From RGIG8775 sp045587785 (GTDB taxonomy: Bacteria > Bacillota > Clostridia > Oscillospirales > CAG-272), in contig JAZNDA010000075.1 of NCBI GenBank assembly GCA_045587785.1, positions 1-38,615 of the forward strand: a stretch of DNA of 38,615 bases, read 5' to 3'. The stretch's first letter is position 1; each line of letters opens with the position of its first letter. The notes under the pieces were generated by a model. The model had not been told where the DNA came from. It worked only from the letters and a program-made list of their open reading frames with translations, and did not search any database. Made by a program: the position numbers and the translations under genes. Of the stretch, positions 8,747 to 16,740 are shown one piece after another.

Positions 8747-9322
8747 ATGTTGCAATCGCTCAGTCTTTTGGTTCTTTGTATAGGACTTTCCGCCTGGGTG
8801 CTCACCTCCCCCGGCGGCACGCCCCTATATATTCTCAGCGCCATCATCATTCATGAAGCGGGACATCTTGGTGCCGCCTATCTTTTGCACATGAAGCCAA
8901 GCGGTGCCACCGCCGACACCATCGGCATACGACTGTTATTTCGCGGTGTCCCACCCTCCTACGGCAGAGAGATCCTGCTGTGCGCCGCAGGTCCCCTTGC
9001 CAATTTACTTTCCGTCCCGATCGCTTTCGCCGCAGGGATACCGAAAAGCTGCGTATTTCCCTCGGTCTCGGCGGCTCTCGCGCTTTTAAATCTTCTGCCG
9101 ATCGAGGGTTTTGACGGCGGCAGAATGGTTCACAGCACGCTTTTGCTCTTTTTGCCGCCACATAAGGCGGATATGGCATGCGAGCTGTTGTCCTTCTTCT
9201 TTTTGTTTATCCTTTGGTGCGTCTCGGTGTATCTGATGATGCGCGTGGGCAACGAGCTTTCGCTGTTTTTCTTCTCCGCTGCTATCTTTTTTCGTATATT
9301 TCTGCAAAAAAAGCCCCTTTGA
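8747..9322 (+). CDS. Small M50 (site-2 protease/SpoIVFB-like) membrane metalloprotease
   Basis: This 191-residue membrane protein carries the zinc motif HEAGH at 36-40 inside a hydrophobic segment and the second-site motif NLLPIEGFDGGR at 115-126 (D123 as third zinc ligand). These are the hallmarks of M50 intramembrane proteases. The minimal size and lack of CBS or PDZ domains resemble SpoIVFB, which processes pro-sigma-K in sporulation, but its normal partner SpoIVFA is not adjacent, so the role is open. The start is set at 8747 because AAAGGAGG precedes it at 8731-8738; an earlier ATG at 8681 overlaps the divergent promoter zone. Confidence 0.85.
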   Translation: MLQSLSLLVLCIGLSAWVLTSPGGTPLYILSAIIIHEAGHLGAAYLLHMKPSGATADTIGIRLLFRGVPPSYGREILLCAAGPLANLLSVPIAFAAGIPKSCVFPSVSAALALLNLLPIEGFDGGRMVHSTLLLFLPPHKADMACELLSFFFLFILWCVSVYLMMRVGNELSLFFFSAAIFFRIFLQKKPL

Positions 9323-9345
9323 GACAAGTTTTTTTCAAAAAGATA

Positions 9346-9374
9346 TTGCAATTTCTCTACATATCTGTTAGAAT
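9346..9374 (+). promoter_or_regulatory. Promoter of potABCD
   Basis: TTGCAA (9346-9351) and TAGAAT (9369-9374) are 17 nt apart, predicting a start near 9381. A 7-bp hairpin CGCGAAA-CATT-TTTCGCG (9390-9407) lies in the first bases of the transcript, followed by a palindromic AAATTTAAATTT run. Both could affect mRNA stability or bind a regulator. Confidence 0.7.
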
Positions 9375-9446
9375 ATATCCATTCTGTTACGCGAAACATT
9401 TTTCGCGAAATTTAAATTTGTTTTTCAGAAGGAGTATTTATGCGGA

Positions 9447-10586
9447 ATGGAGAAAAAACTCATTGAGTTAAAGAGTATTTCAAAAGAGTTTGACGGAGAG
9501 CAGGTTCTGAAGTCTATAGACCTTGACATCCACGATAAGGAGTTTATCACGCTTCTGGGACCCTCGGGCTGCGGAAAGACCACCACCCTGCGTATTATCA
9601 GCGGTTTTGTGTCGCCCGATAGCGGAGACGTCGTGTTTGACGGCAAGCGTATCAATGACGTGCCGCCCTATAAGCGTATGGTCAACACGGTCTTTCAGAA
9701 ATATGCACTGTTTCCTCATTTGAATGTTTACGAAAATATTGCTTTCGGTCTGAGGATCAAAAAAACACCCGATGCCGAGATACGGAGGCGCGTGAAGGAA
9801 ATGCTTTCGCTCGTTAACCTTAAGGGTTTTGAGCGAAAGAACGTCAACGTTCTTTCGGGCGGTCAACAGCAGCGCGTCGCTATTGCGCGCGCGCTTATCA
9901 ATCAACCGAAGGTGCTTCTTCTCGACGAACCGCTCGGTGCTCTTGACTTAAAGCTCCGCAAGGATATGCAAAACGAGCTTAAAAATATACAAGAAAAAAC
10001 AGGAATCACCTTTGTCTACGTCACGCACGACCAAGAGGAGGCTCTCTCCATGTCCGACACCGTGGTGGTCATGGCGGACGGTAAGATCCAGCAGATCGGT
10101 ACCCCCACCGACATATACAATGAGCCGATCAACGCTTTTGTTGCCGACTTTATCGGTGAATCCAACATTCTTGACGGCGTTATGATTGCCGACTATAAGG
10201 CAAAATTTGCAGGTCACACCTTTGACTGCCTTGACAAGGGCTTTGCCCCCATGGAAAAGGTGGATATCGTGGTGCGTCCCGAGGACGTGGACGTTGTCGC
10301 CCCCGACAAAGGCATGCTGCGTGGCGTGGTCACGGGTGTCACCTTCAAGGGCGTTCACTGGGAGATCATTGTGGATATTCAGGGCTTCAAGTGGATGATC
10401 CAGACCACCGATTACTGCGCTCCCGACACCTCCATCGGTCTGTATATCGAGCCGGACGCCATCCACGTCATGAAGAAATCCGAATACTCCAATATGTTCG
10501 GTGACTATTCCAGCTTCAGTGACGCGTTTGACGTTTTGTCCGACGTGGAGGCGATCGACGACGAGGAGGAGGCAAAAGAATCATGA
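9447..10586 (+). CDS. potA: Spermidine/putrescine ABC transporter ATP-binding protein PotA
   Basis: This 379-residue ATPase powers the polyamine importer encoded in the same operon. The Walker A motif GPSGCGKTT is at 38-46, the Q-loop at Q84 (VFQKYALFPH), the signature LSGGQQQR at 136-143, Walker B VLLLDE at 156-161 and the switch histidine at H194. A C-terminal TOBE-like domain follows (about 240-345) and then an acidic tail. The sequence RMVNTVFQKYALFPHLNVYENIAFGL is typical of PotA. The ribosome binding site GAAGGAG ends at 9434, 12 nt before this ATG. It is closer to an ATG at 9440 that opens a 9-codon frame overlapping the potA start, which may tune translation. The stop overlaps the potB start by 4 nt. 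Confidence 0.95.
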   Translation: MEKKLIELKSISKEFDGEQVLKSIDLDIHDKEFITLLGPSGCGKTTTLRIISGFVSPDSGDVVFDGKRINDVPPYKRMVNTVFQKYALFPHLNVYENIAFGLRIKKTPDAEIRRRVKEMLSLVNLKGFERKNVNVLSGGQQQRVAIARALINQPKVLLLDEPLGALDLKLRKDMQNELKNIQEKTGITFVYVTHDQEEALSMSDTVVVMADGKIQQIGTPTDIYNEPINAFVADFIGESNILDGVMIADYKAKFAGHTFDCLDKGFAPMEKVDIVVRPEDVDVVAPDKGMLRGVVTGVTFKGVHWEIIVDIQGFKWMIQTTDYCAPDTSIGLYIEPDAIHVMKKSEYSNMFGDYSSFSDAFDVLSDVEAIDDEEEAKES

Positions 10587-11407
10587 AAAACCGCTCCTTT
10601 CTTGAACGCTTTGCCGCCGTTCCCCATCTGGTATGGACGTTGCTTTTTATCATCGCGCCCCTTCTTTTCGTGGTGTATTTCGCGTTTACCGATACATACG
10701 GCAATTTCACTTTTGACAATATTTCCATGCTGTCGGGCTATGCCCATATCTTTCTTCTGTCGGTGTGCTTTGCGCTGATCGCCACCTTTATCTGCCTGCT
10801 TATCGGCTATCCTTTGGCATATATCATCTCTCAGCTTTCGCCGAAAAAGCAAAAGCTTCTCATTGTCTTTTTGATGCTGCCCATGTGGATAAGCCTTCTC
10901 ATACGCACCTATTCGCTCATGGCGATCCTCGATAACGGCGGTCTTCTTAATTCACTGCTTGATACCCTCGGCTTTGCCAAGGCCAAGATCGTGGGCACCT
11001 CGGGCGCGGTCATTCTCGGTATGGTATATGACTTTCTCCCCTATATGGTGCTCCCCATCTACACCAGTATTTCCAAGCTGGACAAGCGTTACTTTGAAGC
11101 GGCAAGCGACCTTGGCTGTAACAGCCTTGGCACACTGTTCCGCGTTACGCTTCCGTTGTCTGTCCCCGGCGTGATCTCGGGCATCACCATGGTGTTCGTG
11201 CCCTCGATCAGCACCTTCTATATCTCGCAAAAGCTGGGCGGCGGCTCGTTTGACCTGATTGGAGACACCATCGAACGTCAGTTCAAGAACGTGAGTACTT
11301 ATAACATCGGTGCGGCGATCTCTCTTGTCATGATGATTTTGATTCTCATTTCGGTTGCCGTTATGAATAAGTTCAGCGACGAGGACGGGGGAGGTATGAT
11401 CGTATGA
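10583..11407 (+). CDS. potB: Spermidine/putrescine ABC transporter permease PotB
   Basis: This 274-residue inner-membrane permease has about six hydrophobic helices. Its EAA loop reads FEAASDLGCNSLGTLFRVTLP, the PotB-type interaction site for the ATPase. The start codon lies in the ATGA overlap with potA and the end in a second ATGA overlap with potC, so the proteins are translationally coupled and probably made in fixed ratio. It pairs with PotC to form the channel for polyamines captured by PotD. Confidence 0.94.
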   Translation: MKNRSFLERFAAVPHLVWTLLFIIAPLLFVVYFAFTDTYGNFTFDNISMLSGYAHIFLLSVCFALIATFICLLIGYPLAYIISQLSPKKQKLLIVFLMLPMWISLLIRTYSLMAILDNGGLLNSLLDTLGFAKAKIVGTSGAVILGMVYDFLPYMVLPIYTSISKLDKRYFEAASDLGCNSLGTLFRVTLPLSVPGVISGITMVFVPSISTFYISQKLGGGSFDLIGDTIERQFKNVSTYNIGAAISLVMMILILISVAVMNKFSDEDGGGMIV

Positions 11408-12216
11408 AAACTCTCTCCAAGATCTATATGTGGGTGATCTTTGCCCTGCTTTACACCCCCATTCTGGTGCTTGTGCTCTTTTCTTTCAACCGCGCAGGCT
11501 CGCTCAATCATTTTTCGGGCTTTTCGCTTTACTGGTACCGCGAGCTGTTTCGCGATGCGGCGGCGCTTACCGCTCTGCGCAATTCGCTCATGCTCGCCGT
11601 GCTCTCTTCCCTGCTTGCCACCGTTATCAGCACCTTTGCCGCGCTGGGTATTGACAGAATGAGACACAAATACATCAAGGGAACACTGACCTCTGTGACC
11701 AATATTCCCATGATGAATCCCGACATTGTCACGGGTGTTTCCATGATGCTTCTTTTTGTGGCGGCATCCTCCCTGTCTTTTTTGCCCATTCGCTTTGGTT
11801 TTACCACCATGCTGATCGCGCACACCACCTTCAATATTCCTTATATCATTTTGTCGGTGTTGCCGCGCTTCCGTCAGATGGATCCCCACCTTCGCGAAGC
11901 GGCACTTGATCTTGGCTGTACGCCTGCCAAGACCTTTTTCAAGGTAGAACTGCCCTCTATCCTCCCCGGTATTTTTTCGGGCCTTATGATGGGCTTTACC
12001 CTCTCACTGGATGACTTTGTCATCAGCCATTTTGTCAGTTCGCCCGATTTCCAGACACTTCCCCTTTACGTCTATAACCAAACCGCGCACGAGATCAAAT
12101 ACAGCATGTACGCACTCTGTGCACTGTTGGTATTTGCCATTTTGCTTTTGTTGCTCGCGGTCAATTTTTCGGGCTCCCGCGACACCAAAAAACAGCAAAA
12201 CGGAGGTGCGGTATGA
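11404..12216 (+). CDS. potC: Spermidine/putrescine ABC transporter permease PotC
   Basis: This 270-residue permease is the second channel subunit. Membrane helices are clear, and the EAA loop reads LREAALDLGCTPAKTFFKVELP, followed by LPGIFSGLMMGFTLSLDDFVISHF, a stretch very characteristic of PotC. It overlaps potB and potD by 4 nt each (ATGA). The usual role is uptake of spermidine or putrescine; which polyamine is preferred depends on PotD and is not readable here. Confidence 0.94.
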   Translation: MKTLSKIYMWVIFALLYTPILVLVLFSFNRAGSLNHFSGFSLYWYRELFRDAAALTALRNSLMLAVLSSLLATVISTFAALGIDRMRHKYIKGTLTSVTNIPMMNPDIVTGVSMMLLFVAASSLSFLPIRFGFTTMLIAHTTFNIPYIILSVLPRFRQMDPHLREAALDLGCTPAKTFFKVELPSILPGIFSGLMMGFTLSLDDFVISHFVSSPDFQTLPLYVYNQTAHEIKYSMYALCALLVFAILLLLLAVNFSGSRDTKKQQNGGAV

Positions 12217-13445
12217 AAAAATTCACAGCTATCTTTTTGCTTGCCTTCTGTGCCCTTTTGTTTGTCGGTTGCGGACAAAAAGAGGATGCGGACACGAGCG
12301 GCAGTACCACACTTTACGTGTACAACTGGGGGGAATATATCTCGGACGGTACCGAGGACTCCCTTAACACCAATGCCGCTTTTGAGGAATATTGCCGTGA
12401 AAAGCTGGGCAAAAACGTCAAGGTCAATTACTCCACTTACTCCAGCAATGAGGATCTGTACGCCAAGCTGTCAAGCGGCGCGGTCAGCTACGACGTGATC
12501 ATCCCGTCCGACTATATGATCGCCCGTCTTGCCGCAGAAGGCTTGCTAAAGGAGATCCACCCCAAGGAAACTATTGAAAATTACGCCTATATCGACGACG
12601 AGTTCAAAGGTCTTTACTATGACACGGACGAAATTTGGTCTGTTCCTTACACCTACGGCACGGTAGGCGTCATCTATAACACCGAAATGGTGGACCCGTC
12701 GGACGAGGATCTTGGCTCTTGGTCACTCATGTGGGACAGCGACTACAGCGGAAATATCCTGCAGTTCAACAATCCGCGTGATGCCTTTGGCACAGCGCAA
12801 TATTATCTCGGGTATAGCGTAAACTCGGATAACAGGGCTGAGTGGGAACAGGCACTTTCGCTTCTGATGGAACAAAAGGATGTGGTGCAGGGCTACGTCA
12901 TGGACGAGGTCTTTAACAAAATGAAGGGCGGCTCGGCGGCGGTCTGCGCTTATTACGCGGGTGACTTTTTCACCATGTACGCCGACAACGAGCTTCTTGA
13001 CTTTTATCATCCCACCGAAGGCACCAACGTGTTCGTGGATGCCATGTGCATTCCCGCCAACACCGAAAATTATGAATTGGCACTTGAATATATCAACTTC
13101 ATGCTGAGCGAGGAGATCGCCATTGCCAATGCAGAATATATCTGCTACGCATCGCCTAACCGCTTGGTTTATGAGAATGAGGATTATATTGCTTATATGG
13201 AGGAGGATATCCACCCCGAGGCTCTTTCCATTCTCTACGATTTTGACATGAACGACATGGAATTTTACCACGATCTCTCAGATGAGACAAGATCGGTCAT
13301 GAATTCTCTTTGGGAGGATCTTAAGATCGAAAGCCATATCGGTGCCAGCATTTATATCATCTGCGGTATTATCGTTGCCGCGGCTGTCACCCTGCTTGTT
13401 TCGGGCTTTATCAAGAAAAAGATCCGCGAATCTTACTACGATTAA
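12213..13445 (+). CDS. potD: Polyamine-binding lipoprotein PotD with extra C-terminal membrane helix
   Basis: This 410-residue protein captures polyamine outside the cell and hands it to PotBC. The N-terminus is a lipoprotein signal with lipobox FVGC, lipidated cysteine C20. The mature part starts with LYVYNWGEYIS, a hallmark of PotD/PotF-like proteins, and keeps aromatic and acidic binding-site candidates such as DVIIPSDYM and VPYTYGTVGVIYN. Unusually, residues about 377-400 form a hydrophobic helix (ASIYIICGIIVAAAVTLLV) followed by KKKIR and the C-terminus, so the protein appears anchored at both ends. Typical PotD ends after the binding domain at about 350 residues. The gene overlaps potC by 4 nt. 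Confidence 0.93.
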   Translation: MKKFTAIFLLAFCALLFVGCGQKEDADTSGSTTLYVYNWGEYISDGTEDSLNTNAAFEEYCREKLGKNVKVNYSTYSSNEDLYAKLSSGAVSYDVIIPSDYMIARLAAEGLLKEIHPKETIENYAYIDDEFKGLYYDTDEIWSVPYTYGTVGVIYNTEMVDPSDEDLGSWSLMWDSDYSGNILQFNNPRDAFGTAQYYLGYSVNSDNRAEWEQALSLLMEQKDVVQGYVMDEVFNKMKGGSAAVCAYYAGDFFTMYADNELLDFYHPTEGTNVFVDAMCIPANTENYELALEYINFMLSEEIAIANAEYICYASPNRLVYENEDYIAYMEEDIHPEALSILYDFDMNDMEFYHDLSDETRSVMNSLWEDLKIESHIGASIYIICGIIVAAAVTLLVSGFIKKKIRESYYD

Positions 13446-13467
13446 AAGATCAAAACACATGTTATAA

Positions 13468-13506
13468 ATTGGCGGAATTTCAAAAAATGCTTGAAATTCC
13501 GCCAAT
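13468..13506. repeat. 16-bp perfect inverted repeat overlapping a promoter
   Basis: Arms 13468-13483 (ATTGGCGGAATTTCAA) and 13491-13506 are perfect reverse complements around a 7-nt loop. On the plus strand no T-run follows, so it is a poor intrinsic terminator for potABCD. The right arm begins with TTGAAA, the -35 box of the next promoter, so the repeat could serve as an operator for a dimeric regulator as well as a 3' mRNA-stabilising hairpin. Confidence 0.8.
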
Positions 13507-13519
13507 CGTGTGGTAAAAT
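13491..13519 (+). promoter_or_regulatory. Promoter of the aminotransferase-trpS operon
   Basis: TTGAAA (13491-13496) and TAAAAT (13514-13519) are 17 nt apart, giving a start near 13526. The -35 box is the first six bases of the right arm of the 16-bp inverted repeat. Confidence 0.7.
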
Positions 13520-13558
13520 ATAACGATAGACTAACCAAATCCAAAAAGGAGAACCCAT

Positions 13559-14755
13559 ATGCAATATACGTTTTCGGACGCATTCCAGAATCTTAAGCCT
13601 TCCGCCATCCGTGAGATCTTCAAGAGTCTGACCGATCCTTCGATCATCTCCTTTGCGGCAGGCAATCCCGCTCCCGAATCCTTCCCCGTTAAGGAGCTTT
13701 CAAGGCTTTCTGCCGACATCTTTGCCAATTCCTCCACCACGGCGCTTCAATACAGCATCACCGAGGGATATCCCGCATTCCGTGAAGCCATTGCCAAACG
13801 CCAAAAGGAAAAATTCGGCATCGGCAAGGATACCGACAGTACCATCGTGGTCTCGGGCGGAAATCAGGGCATTGATCTTTGCTGCCGTGTGCTCTGTAAC
13901 CCCGGCGACGCCGTGATTTGCGAAAATCCCTCCTTTATCGGCGCGCTCAATTCCTTCCGCGCGTGCGGTGCCAAAACCGTGGGCGTTGACATGGACGAGG
14001 ACGGCATGCTCCCCGAAAAGCTTGAGGAGACGATAAGGAACACCAAAAACGCAAAGTTGCTTTACCTCATCCCCACCTTCCAGAATCCGCGCGGCTCGAC
14101 CACAAGCCTTGCACGCCGTAAGCAGCTTTACGAGATCGCCAAGAAATATTCCTTGGTCATTCTTGAGGATAACCCCTACGGCGAGCTTCGCTTTGCAGGA
14201 CAGGAGATCCCCACCATCAAGAGCATGGATACCGAGGGCATCGTAGTCTATTGCTCCTCTTTCTCCAAGATCCTCTCGGCAGGCATGAGAATCGGATTTA
14301 TCGTAGGGCCCGATCCCATCATTCAGAAAATGGCTGTCGGCAAGCAGTGTGAAGACGTTCACACCAATATCTTCTTCCAGCTTCTTTGCTACCGCTATAT
14401 GACCGAATGTGACCTTGACGCTCACATTGAAAAGATCCGCGCCATCTACCGCCGCAAGTGCAATCTGATGCTGGAATGCCTTGACCGCGAAATGCCGAAG
14501 GAGATCACCTATACCCGTCCCGAGGGCGGTCTGTTTATCTGGTGTACCCTGCCCCGCGGTCTTGACTCGGCAAAATTTGCTAAGTTTGCTGTCGAGAAAA
14601 AGGTGGCTGTTGTGCCCGGTTCGGCATTCAACTGCGATACCGAGGCACCTTCGTGTTCTTTCCGTCTCAATTATTCCACCCCCACAGACGAGCAGATCGT
14701 GTCGGGCATCAAAACGCTTGGCGAGATCGCACGCGAATATCTGAAGGAGGTCTGA
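13559..14755 (+). CDS. PLP-dependent aminotransferase, fold type I (MocR/2-aminoadipate aminotransferase group)
   Basis: This 398-residue enzyme has the class I/II aminotransferase layout: SFAAGNPAPESFP near 31-43, the PLP-contacting motif LEDNPYGELRF at 202-212, and the Schiff-base lysine K237 in SSFSKILSAGMRIGF. The SFRLNYS motif near the C-terminus carries the arginine that binds the substrate carboxylate. It resembles the catalytic domain of MocR proteins and archaeal or bacterial 2-aminoadipate/aromatic aminotransferases, but has no N-terminal GntR helix-turn-helix, so it is an enzyme rather than a regulator. The amino donor cannot be assigned. It begins an operon with trpS (4 nt downstream), which would fit an aromatic amino acid substrate, but that is only inference. 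Confidence 0.88.
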   Translation: MQYTFSDAFQNLKPSAIREIFKSLTDPSIISFAAGNPAPESFPVKELSRLSADIFANSSTTALQYSITEGYPAFREAIAKRQKEKFGIGKDTDSTIVVSGGNQGIDLCCRVLCNPGDAVICENPSFIGALNSFRACGAKTVGVDMDEDGMLPEKLEETIRNTKNAKLLYLIPTFQNPRGSTTSLARRKQLYEIAKKYSLVILEDNPYGELRFAGQEIPTIKSMDTEGIVVYCSSFSKILSAGMRIGFIVGPDPIIQKMAVGKQCEDVHTNIFFQLLCYRYMTECDLDAHIEKIRAIYRRKCNLMLECLDREMPKEITYTRPEGGLFIWCTLPRGLDSAKFAKFAVEKKVAVVPGSAFNCDTEAPSCSFRLNYSTPTDEQIVSGIKTLGEIAREYLKEV

Positions 14756-14759
14756 TGTC

Positions 14760-15755
14760 ATGTTAAACGATCAAAAAGTATCCTTCTCGGGCGTACAGCC
14801 CAGCGGAAACCTTACCATAGGCAACTACCTCGGTGCCATCAAAAATTTCTCCGCCTATTCCGAGCTTTATAAATGCTTTTACTGCGTGGTGGATTCTCAT
14901 GCCATCACCGTGCGTCAGGTGCCTGCCGAGCTTCGCCGCCGCACTTACGAGACGCTGGCGCTGTATATCGCTTGCGGACTTGACCCCGAAAAAAACACGC
15001 TGTACGTGCAGTCCCACGTACCCGCGCACACCGAGCTTGCATGGATCCTCAATTGCTTTACCATGTTTGGCGAGCTGTCCCGCATGACGCAGTTTAAGGA
15101 CAAGAGCGAAAAGCACGCCGATAATATCAACGCGGGACTTTTCACCTATCCCGTTTTGATGGCGTCCGATATTCTTCTGTATCAGACCGATATCGTTCCC
15201 GTCGGTATCGACCAAAAACAGCATGTGGAGCTTTGCCGCAATATCGCCGAACGCTTCAATCAGATCTACCCCGACACCTTCACCGTCCCCGAGCCGATCA
15301 TCGCCAAGAATGGTAAGAAGATCATGTCGCTTGCCGATCCTACTAAAAAAATGAGCAAATCGGATGAAAACGTCAATGCGGTGGTATATATCCTTGACGA
15401 TAAGGACACAATGATAAGGAAGTTCAAACGTGCCGTGACCGATTCGGATACCGCAGTGAAATTCGCCGAAGGCAAGGACGGAATCAACAACCTTATGACC
15501 ATTTATTCCTGCTTTACGGGCAAGGAGATTGCCGAGATCGAAAAGGAATTTGAAGGCAAGGGCTACGGCGAATTTAAGCTTGCCGTGGGCGAAGCCTGTG
15601 CAGATGCTTTGGCTCCCGTCCAAACAGAATTCCATAGACTTCTTGCCGACAAAGCGTACCTGGAAGATGTCATGAAAAAGGGCGCCGACGAGGCGGCGTA
15701 TTATGCGAGAAAAACGCTGAGCAAGGTCAAGAGAAAGCTTGGCTTTGTTATCTGA
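14760..15755 (+). CDS. trpS: Tryptophanyl-tRNA synthetase
   Basis: This 331-residue class I synthetase charges tRNA-Trp. The HIGH-equivalent lies in SGNLTIGNYLGA (15-26) and KMSKS is at 197-201. VGIDQKQHVELCRNIA and the opening FSGVQPSGNLTIGN are family-specific for TrpRS. Length matches bacterial TrpRS. A strong AAGGAGG (14744-14750) inside the end of the aminotransferase gene precedes the ATG at 14760, so the two are co-transcribed. I see no T-box leader, and the tight spacing leaves no room for one. Confidence 0.96.
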   Translation: MLNDQKVSFSGVQPSGNLTIGNYLGAIKNFSAYSELYKCFYCVVDSHAITVRQVPAELRRRTYETLALYIACGLDPEKNTLYVQSHVPAHTELAWILNCFTMFGELSRMTQFKDKSEKHADNINAGLFTYPVLMASDILLYQTDIVPVGIDQKQHVELCRNIAERFNQIYPDTFTVPEPIIAKNGKKIMSLADPTKKMSKSDENVNAVVYILDDKDTMIRKFKRAVTDSDTAVKFAEGKDGINNLMTIYSCFTGKEIAEIEKEFEGKGYGEFKLAVGEACADALAPVQTEFHRLLADKAYLEDVMKKGADEAAYYARKTLSKVKRKLGFVI

Positions 15756-15778
15756 GAACGGCACAGAAGGGGGAAATT

Positions 15779-16687
15779 TTGCCGATTTTAAGCCTGCTTG
15801 GTGCCATGCTTGTGGCGGCGCTTTTGTCGCTGGCACTCACACCGCTTGACTTTCGCATCGCATCAAGGCTTGGCGCCATCGACACCCCGCGCGACAGCCG
15901 AAGGATGCACACGCATCCCATACCGCGCCTTGGCGGACTTTCCATCTTCTTTTGCTTTTTGTCTCTGTCGCTGATCTATAACTACAAAATGGCACCTGAC
16001 TTATTTTATGCTCTGTCGGGTGCCATTCTTATTGTACTTGTGGGGGTGCTGGACGACCAGCTGTCGCTCCCGCCGTCTCTCAAATTTTTCGTACAGACCG
16101 CGGCAATTTGCGTGTCCGCCATAAGCGGCGGCGTCTTTGAGATTTTGAGGGTAGGCAAATACAGCATAGAACTCGGTATACTGTCCTTCCCCGTTACACT
16201 TGTTTTTATGCTCGCCATGGTCAACGCCCACAATTTTATCGACGGCATCGACGGTCTGTGCGCAGGCGTGTCGCTTGCCGAAAGCCTTGGGCTTGGGCTT
16301 TACTGTCTCGCGGCAGGCAGTACAGCATACGCCCACCTTGGTTTTTTGCTGGGCGGTGCCTGCATCGGTTTTTTGCCATATAACGCCCGCGGTGCCAAGC
16401 TGTTTATGGGCGACACGGGCTCTACCTTTCTCGGCTATATACTCGCCGCTATCGCGGTACGAACGGTGCAAAATCCGCTTTTGTTGTTCTTACTGTTTGC
16501 ACTGCCCCTCTCCGACCTTGTTTTCGCAGTCATCAGACGGCTCGCCTGCGGCAAAAATCCGTTTTTGCCCGATCGCTCCCATCTGCATCATCTGCTTTCC
16601 GACCGCGTGGGCGCTTACGCGGCATCCAAAATTCTTTGCTTTGCCTCGGCACTTGCCGCCGCACTCGGTGTATTACTTGCAAAGTAA
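15779..16687 (+). CDS. Undecaprenyl-phosphate glycosyl-1-phosphate transferase, WecA/TagO/MraY family
   Basis: This 302-residue polytopic membrane enzyme transfers a sugar-1-phosphate (usually GlcNAc-1-P) from a UDP-sugar to undecaprenyl phosphate, the first lipid-linked step of teichoic acid or other surface glycan synthesis. The aspartate pair D92-D93 (VLDDQ), NFIDGIDG at 152-159 and GDTGS at 211-215 are the catalytic and Mg-binding motifs. PDRSHLHH at 264-271 is the histidine motif of the WecA/TagO branch rather than of true MraY, and there is no peptidoglycan cluster around it. The start codon is TTG at 15779, supported by AGAAGGGGG just upstream. It ends right before the bidirectional terminator. 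Confidence 0.92.
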   Translation: MPILSLLGAMLVAALLSLALTPLDFRIASRLGAIDTPRDSRRMHTHPIPRLGGLSIFFCFLSLSLIYNYKMAPDLFYALSGAILIVLVGVLDDQLSLPPSLKFFVQTAAICVSAISGGVFEILRVGKYSIELGILSFPVTLVFMLAMVNAHNFIDGIDGLCAGVSLAESLGLGLYCLAAGSTAYAHLGFLLGGACIGFLPYNARGAKLFMGDTGSTFLGYILAAIAVRTVQNPLLLFLLFALPLSDLVFAVIRRLACGKNPFLPDRSHLHHLLSDRVGAYAASKILCFASALAAALGVLLAK

Positions 16688-16730
16688 AAAAATCCTGTCT
16701 CTCCGCACACGGAAAAACAGGATTTTTTAT
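16687..16730. terminator. Bidirectional intrinsic terminator between convergent operons
   Basis: A 12-bp stem AAAAAATCCTGT (16687-16698) / ACAGGATTTTTT (16717-16728) encloses a smaller TCCG-CACA-CGGA stem. T-runs exist on both strands, so it can stop the WecA-type gene on plus and the efp operon on minus. Confidence 0.88.
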
Positions 16731-16740
16731 TTTGAACAAA

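Noticed and set aside
13700..15836. Long minus-strand frames opposite the aminotransferase and trpS
   Set aside because: They mirror two clear genes with catalytic motifs on the plus strand and show no family motifs of their own.
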